Of a stretch of DNA of 64,000 nucleotides, positions 25,625-33,202 are shown piece after piece. How positions within the stretch are numbered: position 1 is the stretch's first letter; every line of letters begins with the position of its first letter. This stretch comes from DATARH01 sp963712835 (GTDB taxonomy: Bacteria; Pseudomonadota; Alphaproteobacteria; ATCC43930; CGMCC-115725), in NCBI GenBank assembly GCA_963712835.1, contig CAVQJJ010000011.1, positions 434,001-498,000 of the forward strand, read 5' to 3'. Below the pieces are notes generated by a model that worked only from the letters and a program-made list of their open reading frames with translations, did not search any database and had not been told where the DNA came from. The position numbers were made by a program, and so were the translations under genes.

Positions 25625-25999
25625 TCAGCGACCGGCGAGCACGCGAGCCAACTGGCTGACCGCCTCCTGATGTTTCTCGTTCTGGATCTCGGCGAAATTG
25701 CGCGCGATCTCCAGCAGCATGCGCTGATGCGGCGCCGCCGGCCGCGGCGCTTCCTCGCCGAGGCCTTCGTAAAAGTAGGTGATCGACGCGTTCAGCACGC
25801 GGGCGATCTCGTAAAGCCGCCCGGCCGACACGCGGTTGATGCCGCGCTCGTATTTGTGAGCCTGCTGATAGGTCACGCCGATCATCTCGGCGAGCTGCTG
25901 CTGGGTCAGGCCAAGCATAATGCGACGTTCGCGGATACGCCCGCCAACGAAGTCATCGATCGCTCCGGTCGAACGCCCTCTCTTCGGTTTTGCCATCAT
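25625..25999 (-). CDS. XRE family helix-turn-helix transcriptional regulator
   Basis: A small regulator (about 124 residues from 25999). The Cro/C1-type HTH is at the N-terminal end: VGGRIRERRIMLGLTQQQLA, then MIGVTYQQAHKYERGINRVS and LYEIARVLNASI. A short helical tail (HQRMLLEIARNFAEIQNEKH) follows, which may dimerise. This layout is widespread in alphaproteobacteria as a stand-alone regulator related to phage-type repressors. The frame is open 72 bases further upstream, but GGGTGAT just before ATG 25999 favours this start. It is divergent from the IlvD/Edd gene, so it may control that gene or itself. A clear terminator follows. Confidence 0.87.
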   Translation of the reverse strand: MMAKPKRGRSTGAIDDFVGGRIRERRIMLGLTQQQLAEMIGVTYQQAHKYERGINRVSAGRLYEIARVLNASITYFYEGLGEEAPRPAAPHQRMLLEIARNFAEIQNEKHQEAVSQLARVLAGR

Positions 26000-26310
26000 A
26001 TCACCCATATCTGTCGTGCCCCGAGCCGTTGAAGGTCCCGTGAGCCGGTTGGTATTTCCTGCGAACGCCAAAAAGTTGCAGGAATTCCCATTCGCTCAAT
26101 GTAATCGCCAAACGAGCGAAAATCAATGGATGCATGAACACAGACGGGTGACCTGCATATTTTGCCGCGATTCTTAACATATGACAAGATAGTGCGAAGA
26201 CAGATCGTGACGAAAATGCGGCATCGTGACTTAAATACCACAGATTGCATGCTTGCCTCGCGCCGGGCGCGCGGGCCAAGCTGCGCCCGGTTGGCGCAAA
26301 GAGGGACATT
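26000..26310. promoter_or_regulatory. AT-richer divergent control region between XRE and dehydratase genes
   Basis: This 311-bp gap is visibly richer in A/T than its surroundings, especially 26080-26260 (for example TTCTTAACATATGACAAGAT). CATTCGCTCAATG and ACGAGCGAAAATC near 26090-26125 contain the inverted pair TCGCT and AGCGA. It should hold promoters for both flanking genes and probably the XRE operator. No coding signal is seen. Confidence 0.5.
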
Positions 26311-28017
26311 ATGGACGAAAAGCATGGGCTGAGCGTCGGGCTGACGAATTACGGCGATCCCGATTTTGCGCTCTATCTGCGGCGTTCTTTCGCGCGCTCG
26401 ATGGGCTATTCGCTCGACATGCTGTCGCGCCCGGTGATCGGCATCGCCGACACGCATTCAGGCTTCAACAATTGCCACCGCCAGGTTCCCGAGCTGATCG
26501 AGGCCGTAAAGCGCGGCGTGCTGGCGGCGGGCGGGTTGCCGCTGGTGTTCCCGACGATCTCGTTGGGTGAGGTTTTCCTGTCGCCGACCAGCCTGATGTT
26601 CCGCAATCTGATGGCGATCGACACCGAGGAGATGATCCGCGCCCAGCCGATGGACGCGGTGGTGCTGATCGGCGGCTGCGACAAGACCGTGCCGGCGCAA
26701 CTGATGGGCGCGATCTCGGCCAACCGGCCGGCGATCAACCTCGTCACCGGGCCGATGATGACCTCGCGCTGGCATGGCGAGCGCCTGGGCGCGTGCACCG
26801 ATTGCCGGCGCTTCTGGGCGAAATACCGCGCCGGTGAGATCGACAGCGCCGAGATCCACGAGGTCGAGGGCAACCTCGCGACCACCGCCGGCACCTGCGC
26901 GGTGATGGGCACCGCCTCGACGATGGCCTCGATCAGCGAGGCGCTCGGCATGATCCTGCCGGGCAGCGCGGCGATCCCCGCGGTGCACGCCGATCGGCTG
27001 CGCGCCGCCGAGGCGACCGGCCGCGCGGCGATGCGGCTGGCGGCCGAAAAGATCACGCCGGACAAGATCGTCACGGAAAAATCGGTCGAGAATGCGCTGC
27101 GGGTGCTGATGGCGATCGGCGGCTCGACCAATGCCGTCTTGCACCTGACGGCGGTCGCGGGTCGCGCCGGGATCGACATCGACTTGAACCGGCTCAACCG
27201 GATCAGCGACGAGACGCCGGTGCTGGTCGATCTGAAGCCGACCGGCCCGCATTACATGGAGGATTTGTTTGCCGCGGGCGGCATTGGCGCGGTGCTGCGC
27301 GAGCTGCAGCCGCTGCTGCACCTCGACTGCCTGACCGTCGCGGGCGAGACTTTGGGTGAGCGGTTGGCACAGCCGGCCGGGCCGGTCGACCGCGACGTGG
27401 TGAAGCCTTTGAGCGATCCATTGCTGCCTTATGGCGGTCTCGTCGCGTTGTTCGGCTCGCTGGCGCCGAAAGGTGCGATCTTCAAGCGCTCGGCGGCCGA
27501 CCCGAAGCTCTTCGAGAAAGAAGGCCGGGCCGTGGTGTTCACCTCGCTCGAGGATTTATCGGCGCGCATCGACGACCCCGGGCTCGACGTGACCCCGGAC
27601 GATTTCCTGGTGCTGCAGAATGCCGGGCCCCTGTCGCCGTCGGGGATGCCCGAGGCGGGCTATCTGCCGATCCCGCAAAAACTGGCGCGCGCCGAAGTCA
27701 AGGACTTGGTGCGCATTTCGGACGCGCGGATGAGCGGCACGGCCTATGGCTCGATCGTGCTGCACGTGACGCCCGACGCGGCGTCGGGCGGGCCGCTCGC
27801 CAGGGCGCGGAACGGCGACCGCATCCGGCTCTCGGTCAAGGATCGCCGCATCGACCTGCTGGTGCCGCCGGATGAGCTGGCGCGCCGTCCGGTCGCGCCA
27901 CCGCCCGTGCCCGAGCGCGGCTACGCCCGGCTTTACCGCAACCAGGTGCTGCAGGCCGACAAGGGCTGCGATTTCGACTTCCTGCGCAAGCACCCGACGG
28001 GAACATCGACGATTTGA
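26311..28017 (+). CDS. IlvD/Edd family dehydratase
   Basis: A 568-residue dehydratase of the dihydroxyacid/6-phosphogluconate/sugar-acid dehydratase family. Cysteine ligands for an Fe-S cluster appear as GGCDKTVP, GACTDCRRFW and TAGTCAVMGTAST. The C-terminal signature VRISDARMSGTAYG is intact. The sequence GIADTHSGFNNCH near the start and the ACTDCRRFW block resemble sugar-acid dehydratases (arabonate/xylonate/gluconate type) more than the IlvD of valine synthesis. AGAGGGAC precedes ATG 26311, and the longer frame is not needed. It is divergent from the XRE regulator. The likely role is dehydration of an aldonic acid to a 2-keto-3-deoxy acid, inferred from subfamily features only. Confidence 0.85.
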   Translation: MDEKHGLSVGLTNYGDPDFALYLRRSFARSMGYSLDMLSRPVIGIADTHSGFNNCHRQVPELIEAVKRGVLAAGGLPLVFPTISLGEVFLSPTSLMFRNLMAIDTEEMIRAQPMDAVVLIGGCDKTVPAQLMGAISANRPAINLVTGPMMTSRWHGERLGACTDCRRFWAKYRAGEIDSAEIHEVEGNLATTAGTCAVMGTASTMASISEALGMILPGSAAIPAVHADRLRAAEATGRAAMRLAAEKITPDKIVTEKSVENALRVLMAIGGSTNAVLHLTAVAGRAGIDIDLNRLNRISDETPVLVDLKPTGPHYMEDLFAAGGIGAVLRELQPLLHLDCLTVAGETLGERLAQPAGPVDRDVVKPLSDPLLPYGGLVALFGSLAPKGAIFKRSAADPKLFEKEGRAVVFTSLEDLSARIDDPGLDVTPDDFLVLQNAGPLSPSGMPEAGYLPIPQKLARAEVKDLVRISDARMSGTAYGSIVLHVTPDAASGGPLARARNGDRIRLSVKDRRIDLLVPPDELARRPVAPPPVPERGYARLYRNQVLQADKGCDFDFLRKHPTGTSTI

Positions 28018-28028
28018 GTCGATCGATG

Positions 28029-28049
28029 TATACGTATTGATTACGTATA
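28029..28049. promoter_or_regulatory. Palindromic operator upstream of the MazEF module
   Basis: TATACGTA, spacer TTGAT, then TACGTATA: a perfect 8-bp inverted repeat 17 bases before the antitoxin start. Toxin-antitoxin operons are normally autorepressed by the antitoxin at such a site. Confidence 0.7.
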
Positions 28050-28065
28050 AGCCTGCGGGACGCAC

Positions 28066-28293
28066 ATGAAAAAACTCACCATCACCGTCGACGACGAGGT
28101 GTACGCCGGATTGCACAATGTTGTTGGGCGACGGCGTATCAGTAGGTTTATTAATAACTTGGCGAGACCGCACGTGATCCGCCAGGATTTGGAGGCAGGA
28201 TACCAGGCGATGGCCGCGGACGAGGAGTACGAGCGCGAAGCCACCGAGTGGGTGGAAGCCCTGGTAGCCGACATTGCCGATGAACACGAATAA
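28066..28293 (+). CDS. MazE-like ribbon-helix-helix antitoxin
   Basis: A 75-residue protein with a ribbon-helix-helix start (KKLTITVDDEVYAGLHNVVG, then RRISRFINNLARPHV). An acidic helical tail (DEEYEREATEWVEALVADIA) is typical of antitoxins that wrap around MazF toxins. It follows a perfect palindrome at 28029-28049 and overlaps the toxin gene by 14 bases, the usual order of antitoxin before toxin. It should neutralise the toxin and repress the operon. Confidence 0.87.
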   Translation: MKKLTITVDDEVYAGLHNVVGRRRISRFINNLARPHVIRQDLEAGYQAMAADEEYEREATEWVEALVADIADEHE

Positions 28294-28618
28294 TGCACCG
28301 CAACGCGGCGAAGTCTGGTGGGTTGCGTTTGATCCGTCGGTCGGAGGAGAGATCCGCAAAACACGGCCTGCAGTTATTATTAGTAACGACATTTCGAATC
28401 GAGTTTTGAACCGAGTTCAGGTCGTTCCCATCACCAGCAATGTCGCGCGCCTCTACCCTTCGGACGCTTATATTCTCATAGGCGGTGCGCAGGGCAAGGC
28501 AATGGGAAATCAGCTGAGCACGATCAGCAAGCTGCGCCTGCGCAATCGGTTGGGAAGTATCAGTCGGCAGGATATGGAAGCGGTCGAAAACGCGATCCGC
28601 GTCCAACTTGACCTGTAG
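28280..28618 (+). CDS. MazF/PemK family toxin (endoribonuclease)
   Basis: A 112-residue CcdB/MazF-fold toxin. It shows RGEVWWVAFDPSVGGEIRKT, then RPAVIISND and VQVVPITSN, and the later GNQLSTISKLRLRNRLG with the arginine/lysine-rich end. These match the beta-barrel core and the conserved R-P-x-x-I-I strand. MazF enzymes cut mRNA at short specific sequences. ATG 28280 lies inside the end of the antitoxin gene, so the two are translationally coupled. No mobile element is seen beside it. Its codon use is less GC-biased than the neighbours, in keeping with transfer. Confidence 0.9.
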   Translation: MNTNNAPQRGEVWWVAFDPSVGGEIRKTRPAVIISNDISNRVLNRVQVVPITSNVARLYPSDAYILIGGAQGKAMGNQLSTISKLRLRNRLGSISRQDMEAVENAIRVQLDL

Positions 28619-28634
28619 TCGCGCGGGCACATTC

Positions 28635-29399
28635 TTACCGCAGCCGGTGGTCCGCTTCCCCCAGCAGCCGCGCCATGCGCTTGGCCCAGGCGGACTGGCC
28701 GGCGGGGGCGGCGATCAAATCCTGGCGGATTTCGATCTCGACATGGTCGAGACCGCGGCCCTCGCCGTGCACCGGCACGGTATAGTCGCTGTCATCGGTG
28801 ATCGCATAGGGCTCGTTGGCGCCGACGACGAGGTCGCCCTCGGCGCGCAGTAATTCGAGCATGAGCCGCGAGAGCCGCGTCTCGTGGTGGTAGAGCACAC
28901 CGATTTCGACCGCGCGGGCGACGCTCTTGAAGACCGGCGTGAAGCTGTGCATCGCGACGAGCACGGTGCGCCGGCCGGCGGCGATGCGGCGGTCGATCAG
29001 CTCGGCAAGCGCGGCGTGGTAGGGGTCGAAGATCGCGCGGCGGCGGGCCGCGCGATCGTCGTCGGTGAGGGCTTCGTTGCCGGAGATCGCGGTCAGCTCG
29101 CTGACAACGGGAATTGAGGTCGGGTGGCCGGGCGCGCGGTTGCAGTCGATGACGAGCCGCGAATAGGCCTGGAGCACTGCGGTGGCGTCGAGCAGAGCGG
29201 CGAGCTCCTCGGTCACCGCGGCGATGCCGATGTCCCAGGCGATGTGACGCCGGCGCTCGACCTCGTCGAGGCCGAGCGTGCCGAGCGCGCGCGGAATGAG
29301 CCGCCCGGCATGATCGGCGGCGAGAAGGAAGTCCGACGCGCTGTCCGGCCGCGGGATACGAACGGGATGCGGCTCGTCGGGTGCAAGAAGGGAGGGCAT
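28635..29399 (-). CDS. N-formylglutamate amidohydrolase family protein
   Basis: A 254-residue enzyme of PF05013. Recognisable blocks are FLLAADHAGRLIPRAL (residues 24-39), HIAWDIGIAAVTEELAALLD, SRLVIDCNRAPGHPTSIPVV and VLVAMHSFTPVF, with HGEGRGLDHVEIEIRQDLI near the end. This family removes formate from N-formylglutamate in histidine breakdown or acts on related N-acyl amino acids. No hut genes are present, but a glutamine-synthetase-like gene lies upstream on the same strand, 130 bp away across a repeat. The pair may handle glutamyl compounds. That link is inference. Confidence 0.88.
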   Translation of the reverse strand: MPSLLAPDEPHPVRIPRPDSASDFLLAADHAGRLIPRALGTLGLDEVERRRHIAWDIGIAAVTEELAALLDATAVLQAYSRLVIDCNRAPGHPTSIPVVSELTAISGNEALTDDDRAARRRAIFDPYHAALAELIDRRIAAGRRTVLVAMHSFTPVFKSVARAVEIGVLYHHETRLSRLMLELLRAEGDLVVGANEPYAITDDSDYTVPVHGEGRGLDHVEIEIRQDLIAAPAGQSAWAKRMARLLGEADHRLR

Positions 29400-29417
29400 G
29401 CGGCGATCTTAGGTTCC

Positions 29418-29529
29418 ATCCCGGCCCACGGGTACGGCCTTTGGCCGTCCCGAGGATAAATTGCGGCCGGGGCCCTTAATACACTGCTCCTGCGGGTGCA
29501 CGACGGGGCCGGCCTACGCCGGGGTGGTG
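29418..29529. repeat. Composite palindromic repeat (CCCACGGGTACGG and GGCCTACGCCGGGG motifs)
   Basis: The element CGGCCCACGGGTACGGCC with CCGAGGATAAA (29422-29460) repeats the one at 12172-12212. CCGGCCTACGCCGGGGTGGTG (29509-29529) repeats a motif found at 36951-36978 and in diverged form at 49823-49909. Confidence 0.65.
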
Positions 29530-30834
29530 TTAATACACCTCGGCGTATTTGGCGCAGATTTCGGCCGGGGTCATGCCCTCGACCGCCTTCAGTTCGGAGC
29601 GCTTGAACATCAGGTACGCTTCGAACAGCTCGTCGCCGAACCAGTCGCGCGCGACGGCGCTGCCGGCGAAGAGCTCGAGCGCCTCGGCCAGCGAACGCGG
29701 CAGCGGCGCGAAGCCGGCGGCGCGGCGCTCGTCATCGCTGAGCTCCCAAAAATCCCTTTCGCTGAATTGCGGCAGCCGCAGCCGCCGACGCAGCCCGTCG
29801 AGCCCGGCCCAGACCAGCGCGCCCAGCGCCAGATAGGGGCAGGCGGTGGCGTCGGCGACGCGGTATTCGACATTGAAGTTGCGGTTGACCGGCTGGCCGA
29901 AGATCGGGCAGACGCGCAGCGCGGCGCCGCGATCCTGCAGCCCGATATTGGCCCAAGTCGGCGCCCAGCGGTTCGGCCGCAGCCGATAATAGGAGGCGGC
30001 CGAGGGCGCCGTGATCGCACAGAGCCACGGCATATGCGCGAGGACTCCGGCGCAGAAATGCTCGCCGACCGCGCTCAGGCGCCACGACCGGTCGGGGTCG
30101 AACATGACCGGCTGGTTGCTTTTGTCGGTGAGGCTGAAATGCATGTGCGTGCCGTTGCCGATGCCGTCCGGGTCGAGGATCGGCGCGAAGATCGCGCGCT
30201 GGCCCATGCGATGCGCGACCGCGCGTGCCATCTCGCGGGCCACGACCGCCTCATCGGCTGCGCGCAGGCCGATAGCCGGGCTGATCGTCATCTCGTACTG
30301 GCGCGCGCCGTATTCCGGCAGGAAGCTGTCGGGATCGAGCCCCGCGCGGCGCAGCGCGGCGGTGAGATGCTCGCCAAAGCCGCCCTGTCGGCGCCAGGCG
30401 TCGATCGCATAGGTCGCGCCCGGCCGGTGCTCGGCGCCGGTATAGACGAACTCCTGCTCGAACGCGGCAACGATGTCGAGCCCGGCCTCCGAATCGAGCG
30501 CGGCCAGCGCCCGGCGCAGAAAATGCCGCGGGCAACACGACCAGAACTGGCCGGAGAGCAGCTGGATGTCGCCGAGGTAGAAGCGCTCCGCGTCACCATA
30601 GTCGAACTCGACATCGACATAGGTCGCGACGTCGGGCACCAGCATCAGATCGCCCGCCATGCCATAGGGCGTGTCGTAGATCGGCCCGAACGCCGACATC
30701 ATGATGTTGCTTGGCGCGAGGCCAACGCCCTGGCGCAGGCGCTGCGCCAACGCGGCTTCGGGGAAGCCCTTGCCGCGGACGATCCCCGCCAGGTCGCAGG
30801 CGCCGACGAAGATCAATCGTTCGCGTTCCACCAT
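29530..30834 (-). CDS. Glutamine synthetase family protein
   Basis: A 434-residue protein with the GS fold. The N-terminal beta-grasp has FVGACDLAGIVRGKGF. The catalytic domain has the glutamates of AAFEQEFVYTG and EYGARQYEMT, the GNGTHMHFSL ATP/glutamate motif and the C-terminal NRNFNVEYRVADATACPYLA block. Compared with GlnA it lacks the tyrosine adenylylation region and resembles the gamma-glutamyl-amine ligases (PuuA/GlnA3-like), which couple glutamate to polyamines or other amines using ATP. GGAGC precedes the ATG. It lies upstream of an N-formylglutamate amidohydrolase on the same strand, and homospermidine synthase is 2.4 kb away. The amine substrate is not evident. Confidence 0.87.
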   Translation of the reverse strand: MVERERLIFVGACDLAGIVRGKGFPEAALAQRLRQGVGLAPSNIMMSAFGPIYDTPYGMAGDLMLVPDVATYVDVEFDYGDAERFYLGDIQLLSGQFWSCCPRHFLRRALAALDSEAGLDIVAAFEQEFVYTGAEHRPGATYAIDAWRRQGGFGEHLTAALRRAGLDPDSFLPEYGARQYEMTISPAIGLRAADEAVVAREMARAVAHRMGQRAIFAPILDPDGIGNGTHMHFSLTDKSNQPVMFDPDRSWRLSAVGEHFCAGVLAHMPWLCAITAPSAASYYRLRPNRWAPTWANIGLQDRGAALRVCPIFGQPVNRNFNVEYRVADATACPYLALGALVWAGLDGLRRRLRLPQFSERDFWELSDDERRAAGFAPLPRSLAEALELFAGSAVARDWFGDELFEAYLMFKRSELKAVEGMTPAEICAKYAEVY

Positions 30835-30987
30835 TGGGCTCCGTGATGACGCGGCGATTACAGCGCGGTTTGGTTAATAATTTCCACGCTGTTCCCGTGT
30901 TCATCGTCAAATAGCGAAGCCGGCGCCTTGTCGTGTCGTCCCGACGCAAGTACGACCCACTTTTCGGCGCCGGAGACGATTGAAGCG

Positions 30988-31015
30988 CGGGTTCCCGGCC
31001 TTCGCCCGGGACGAC
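30988..31015. repeat. Short palindrome CGGGTTCCCGGCCTTCGCCCGGGACGAC
   Basis: A hairpin-forming sequence in the 189-bp gap between the GS-like gene and the ABC transporter. It is similar in style to the other short intergenic palindromes and could help end transcription of the exporter gene. Confidence 0.5.
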
Positions 31016-31023
31016 AACCAGAA

Positions 31024-32919
31024 TTAGACGCGGATTTCTTCGCGCTCCCGACCGGGAAAATCCGGGGGTAGATCGACGCGGAAGCCGCCGGACTGGCGAC
31101 GCCACAAAGCCGCATAGGCACCGCCGCGCGTCAGGAGCTGGTCGTGCGCGCCCTCTTCGATGATGCGGCCATGGTCGAGCACGACGAGCCGGTCCATGCG
31201 GCAGATGGTCGACAGGCGATGGGCGATGGCGATGACAGTGCGGCCCTCCATCAGCGCGTCCAGTTGTTCCTGGATCGCCGCCTCGACCTCGCTATCGAGC
31301 GCCGAAGTCGCCTCGTCGAGCACAAGGATCGGCGCGTCCTTAAGAATCACGCGTGCGAGCGCGATCCGCTGGCGCTGACCGCCGGATAATTTGACGCCAC
31401 GCTCGCCGACATGCGCGTCGAAAGCCGTGCGGCCGTGCCAGTCCTCGAGCCCCTCGATGAACTCCATCGCGTGCGCGCGCTGGGCGGCGTCGAGGATCTC
31501 GGCCTCGCTCGCCTCCGGCCGGCCGTAGCGGATGTTGTCGCGGATCGAGCGGTGCAGCAGCGAGGTGTCCTGCGTCACCATGCCGATCTGCGCGCGCAGG
31601 CTTTCCTGTGTCAGGCCGGCGATGTCCTTGCCATCGATGAGGATGCGGCCCTCCTCCGGCCGGTAGAAGCCGAGGAGCAGGTGCACGAGGGTCGATTTGC
31701 CGGCGCCGGAGCGGCCGACGAGGCCGATCCGTTCGCCGGGCGCGACATCGAGGTCGAGCCCGTGCAGCACGCCACCGCGGCGCGGCGCACGGCCATAGTC
31801 GAAATGCACATGCTCGAAGCGCACCGCCCCCATCGCGCGCGGCGCATCGACCGCATCGGGCGCGTCGGGCATCTCGCGCCGCCGGGCGATCGAGCGCATG
31901 CCGTCCTGCACCTGACCGATATCGTCGAAGATGTTGGCGATCTGCTGCGCGACCCAGCCGGCGATATTGCCGATCTGCCAGGCCATCGGGATCGCCATCG
32001 CGACGACGCCGACCTCGATGCGCCCGGCCGCCCACAGCCAGATCGCGAGGCTGCCGGTGCCGACCAGCAGGCTCGCGTTCATCAGCAGCAGCGAAATGCC
32101 CCAGGCGGAGGTCATGCGCAGCTGGCGGCGATAGGCGACCGTATGCTCGTCGATCGATTCGCGGACGAACCGATCCTCGTCGCGGGCGCGGGCGAAGAGC
32201 TTGACGGTGAGGATGTTGGTGTAGCTGTCGACAACGCGGCCGGTCACCTCGGAGCGCATTTCCGACATGCGGCGCGAGCGCTCGCGCATGCGCGGCAGGA
32301 AGGTGCGCAGCACGACCGCATAGGTCGCGAACCAGCAGAGGATCGGCAGCGAAAGCCGCCAGTCGGCACGGCCGAGGACGAGCGCGGCGCTGGTCCCATA
32401 GACCAGGATGTACCAGACCGCGTTGATGCTCATCGTCACGCTTTCGCGCAGCGCCGGCCCGGTCTGCATGACGCGCGAGGCGATGCGGCCGGCGAAATCG
32501 TTCTGGAAGAACACCCAGCCCTGGCGCACGACATGCCAATGGTTCTGCCAGCGCACCATGTTGGTGAGGCCGGGGATCAGCGCCTGGTTGGTGACGACCG
32601 CCTGAAACAGATAAGCCAGGGGCCGCAGGACAAGCAGCAACACCGCCATGCCGGCGAGCTGCCAGCCGGCCTCGCGCCACAAGGTCTCGGCCTGCTGCGC
32701 CGAGACGAGGCTGACGATGCGGCCGATGAAGACCGGGATCGCGGCATCCAACAGCGCGACCATGAACCCGGCCGCGAACAGCAGCGCCAGGAGGCCCGGC
32801 ACCTGCCGCACGAAATGCCAATAGAAGCGCAACAGCGCATGCGGGCTGCCGAGTTCCGGCGGCGGCGCTTCGGGCGGCTTTTCGGTCGGTTCGAGGAGGC
32901 GTTCGAAAAAACGAAACAT
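31024..32919 (-). CDS. ABC transporter, fused permease and ATPase (type IV exporter)
   Basis: A 631-residue half-transporter that should act as a homodimer or heterodimer in the inner membrane. Six spans cover about residues 38-320, starting with LLALLFAAGFMVALLDAAIP. The ATPase domain has Walker A VGRSGAGKST, Q-loop MVTQDTS, signature KLSGGQRQR, Walker B ILVLDEATSALDSE and the H-loop AIAHRLST, so all catalytic elements are present. It is related to MsbA/multidrug exporters. AGGGCAG precedes the ATG. It is read alone, downstream of a gap from the homospermidine synthase unit. The cargo is unknown; lipid, peptide or drug are all possible. Confidence 0.93.
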   Translation of the reverse strand: MFRFFERLLEPTEKPPEAPPPELGSPHALLRFYWHFVRQVPGLLALLFAAGFMVALLDAAIPVFIGRIVSLVSAQQAETLWREAGWQLAGMAVLLLVLRPLAYLFQAVVTNQALIPGLTNMVRWQNHWHVVRQGWVFFQNDFAGRIASRVMQTGPALRESVTMSINAVWYILVYGTSAALVLGRADWRLSLPILCWFATYAVVLRTFLPRMRERSRRMSEMRSEVTGRVVDSYTNILTVKLFARARDEDRFVRESIDEHTVAYRRQLRMTSAWGISLLLMNASLLVGTGSLAIWLWAAGRIEVGVVAMAIPMAWQIGNIAGWVAQQIANIFDDIGQVQDGMRSIARRREMPDAPDAVDAPRAMGAVRFEHVHFDYGRAPRRGGVLHGLDLDVAPGERIGLVGRSGAGKSTLVHLLLGFYRPEEGRILIDGKDIAGLTQESLRAQIGMVTQDTSLLHRSIRDNIRYGRPEASEAEILDAAQRAHAMEFIEGLEDWHGRTAFDAHVGERGVKLSGGQRQRIALARVILKDAPILVLDEATSALDSEVEAAIQEQLDALMEGRTVIAIAHRLSTICRMDRLVVLDHGRIIEEGAHDQLLTRGGAYAALWRRQSGGFRVDLPPDFPGREREEIRV

Positions 32920-32999
32920 CTACTGCCCTAGATGACGGTCAACACCGCTCGGGTCAACCGGGTCTGCATGATTTTAGGGCAGCAGACCGGCGAAGCGTG

Positions 33000-33188
33000 T
33001 CAACGCATCAAAAGCGGGCGCGCGACGACGTCGATCGGCCAGAAGAGGCCCGCACAGAACGACACCGCGAGATTGTTGGCGACGCTCGCATGCGTGCCGG
33101 CAGGCGGCGAAATGAAATGATGCGCGCCGTCGATAAAGCCGATCACGGCATAGACGATCATCACCGCAAGCCAGAGACGCGACGACAT
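33000..33188 (-). CDS. Small membrane protein with FWPxD motif
   Basis: A 62-residue protein, MSSRLWLAVMIVYAVIGFID to its end, with one or two membrane helices (residues 4-20 and about 38-58). It keeps a GAHHFI segment and the FWPIDVVARPLL end. A related small protein is at 53122-53376 (HFSHHMA, then IFWPVDAIHTLI), so the two belong to a small family of histidine-bearing membrane peptides. It lies 14 bases after homospermidine synthase and is likely cotranscribed with it. The function is unknown. Confidence 0.65.
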   Translation of the reverse strand: MSSRLWLAVMIVYAVIGFIDGAHHFISPPAGTHASVANNLAVSFCAGLFWPIDVVARPLLMR

Positions 33189-33202
33189 GCGGGATCGCGG
33201 CG

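Noticed and set aside
28029..28049. Possible tRNA or attachment site near the MazEF module
   Set aside because: The symmetric AT-rich sequence fits an operator. No tRNA fold or direct repeat flanking the module was found.
29461..30846. A 461-codon frame antisense to the GS-like gene
   Set aside because: It is the complement of a gene with intact catalytic motifs. The translation is rich in R, A and D with no domain pattern.
31411..32931. A 506-codon frame antisense to the ABC transporter
   Set aside because: The opposite strand has complete Walker and signature motifs. This frame has none.
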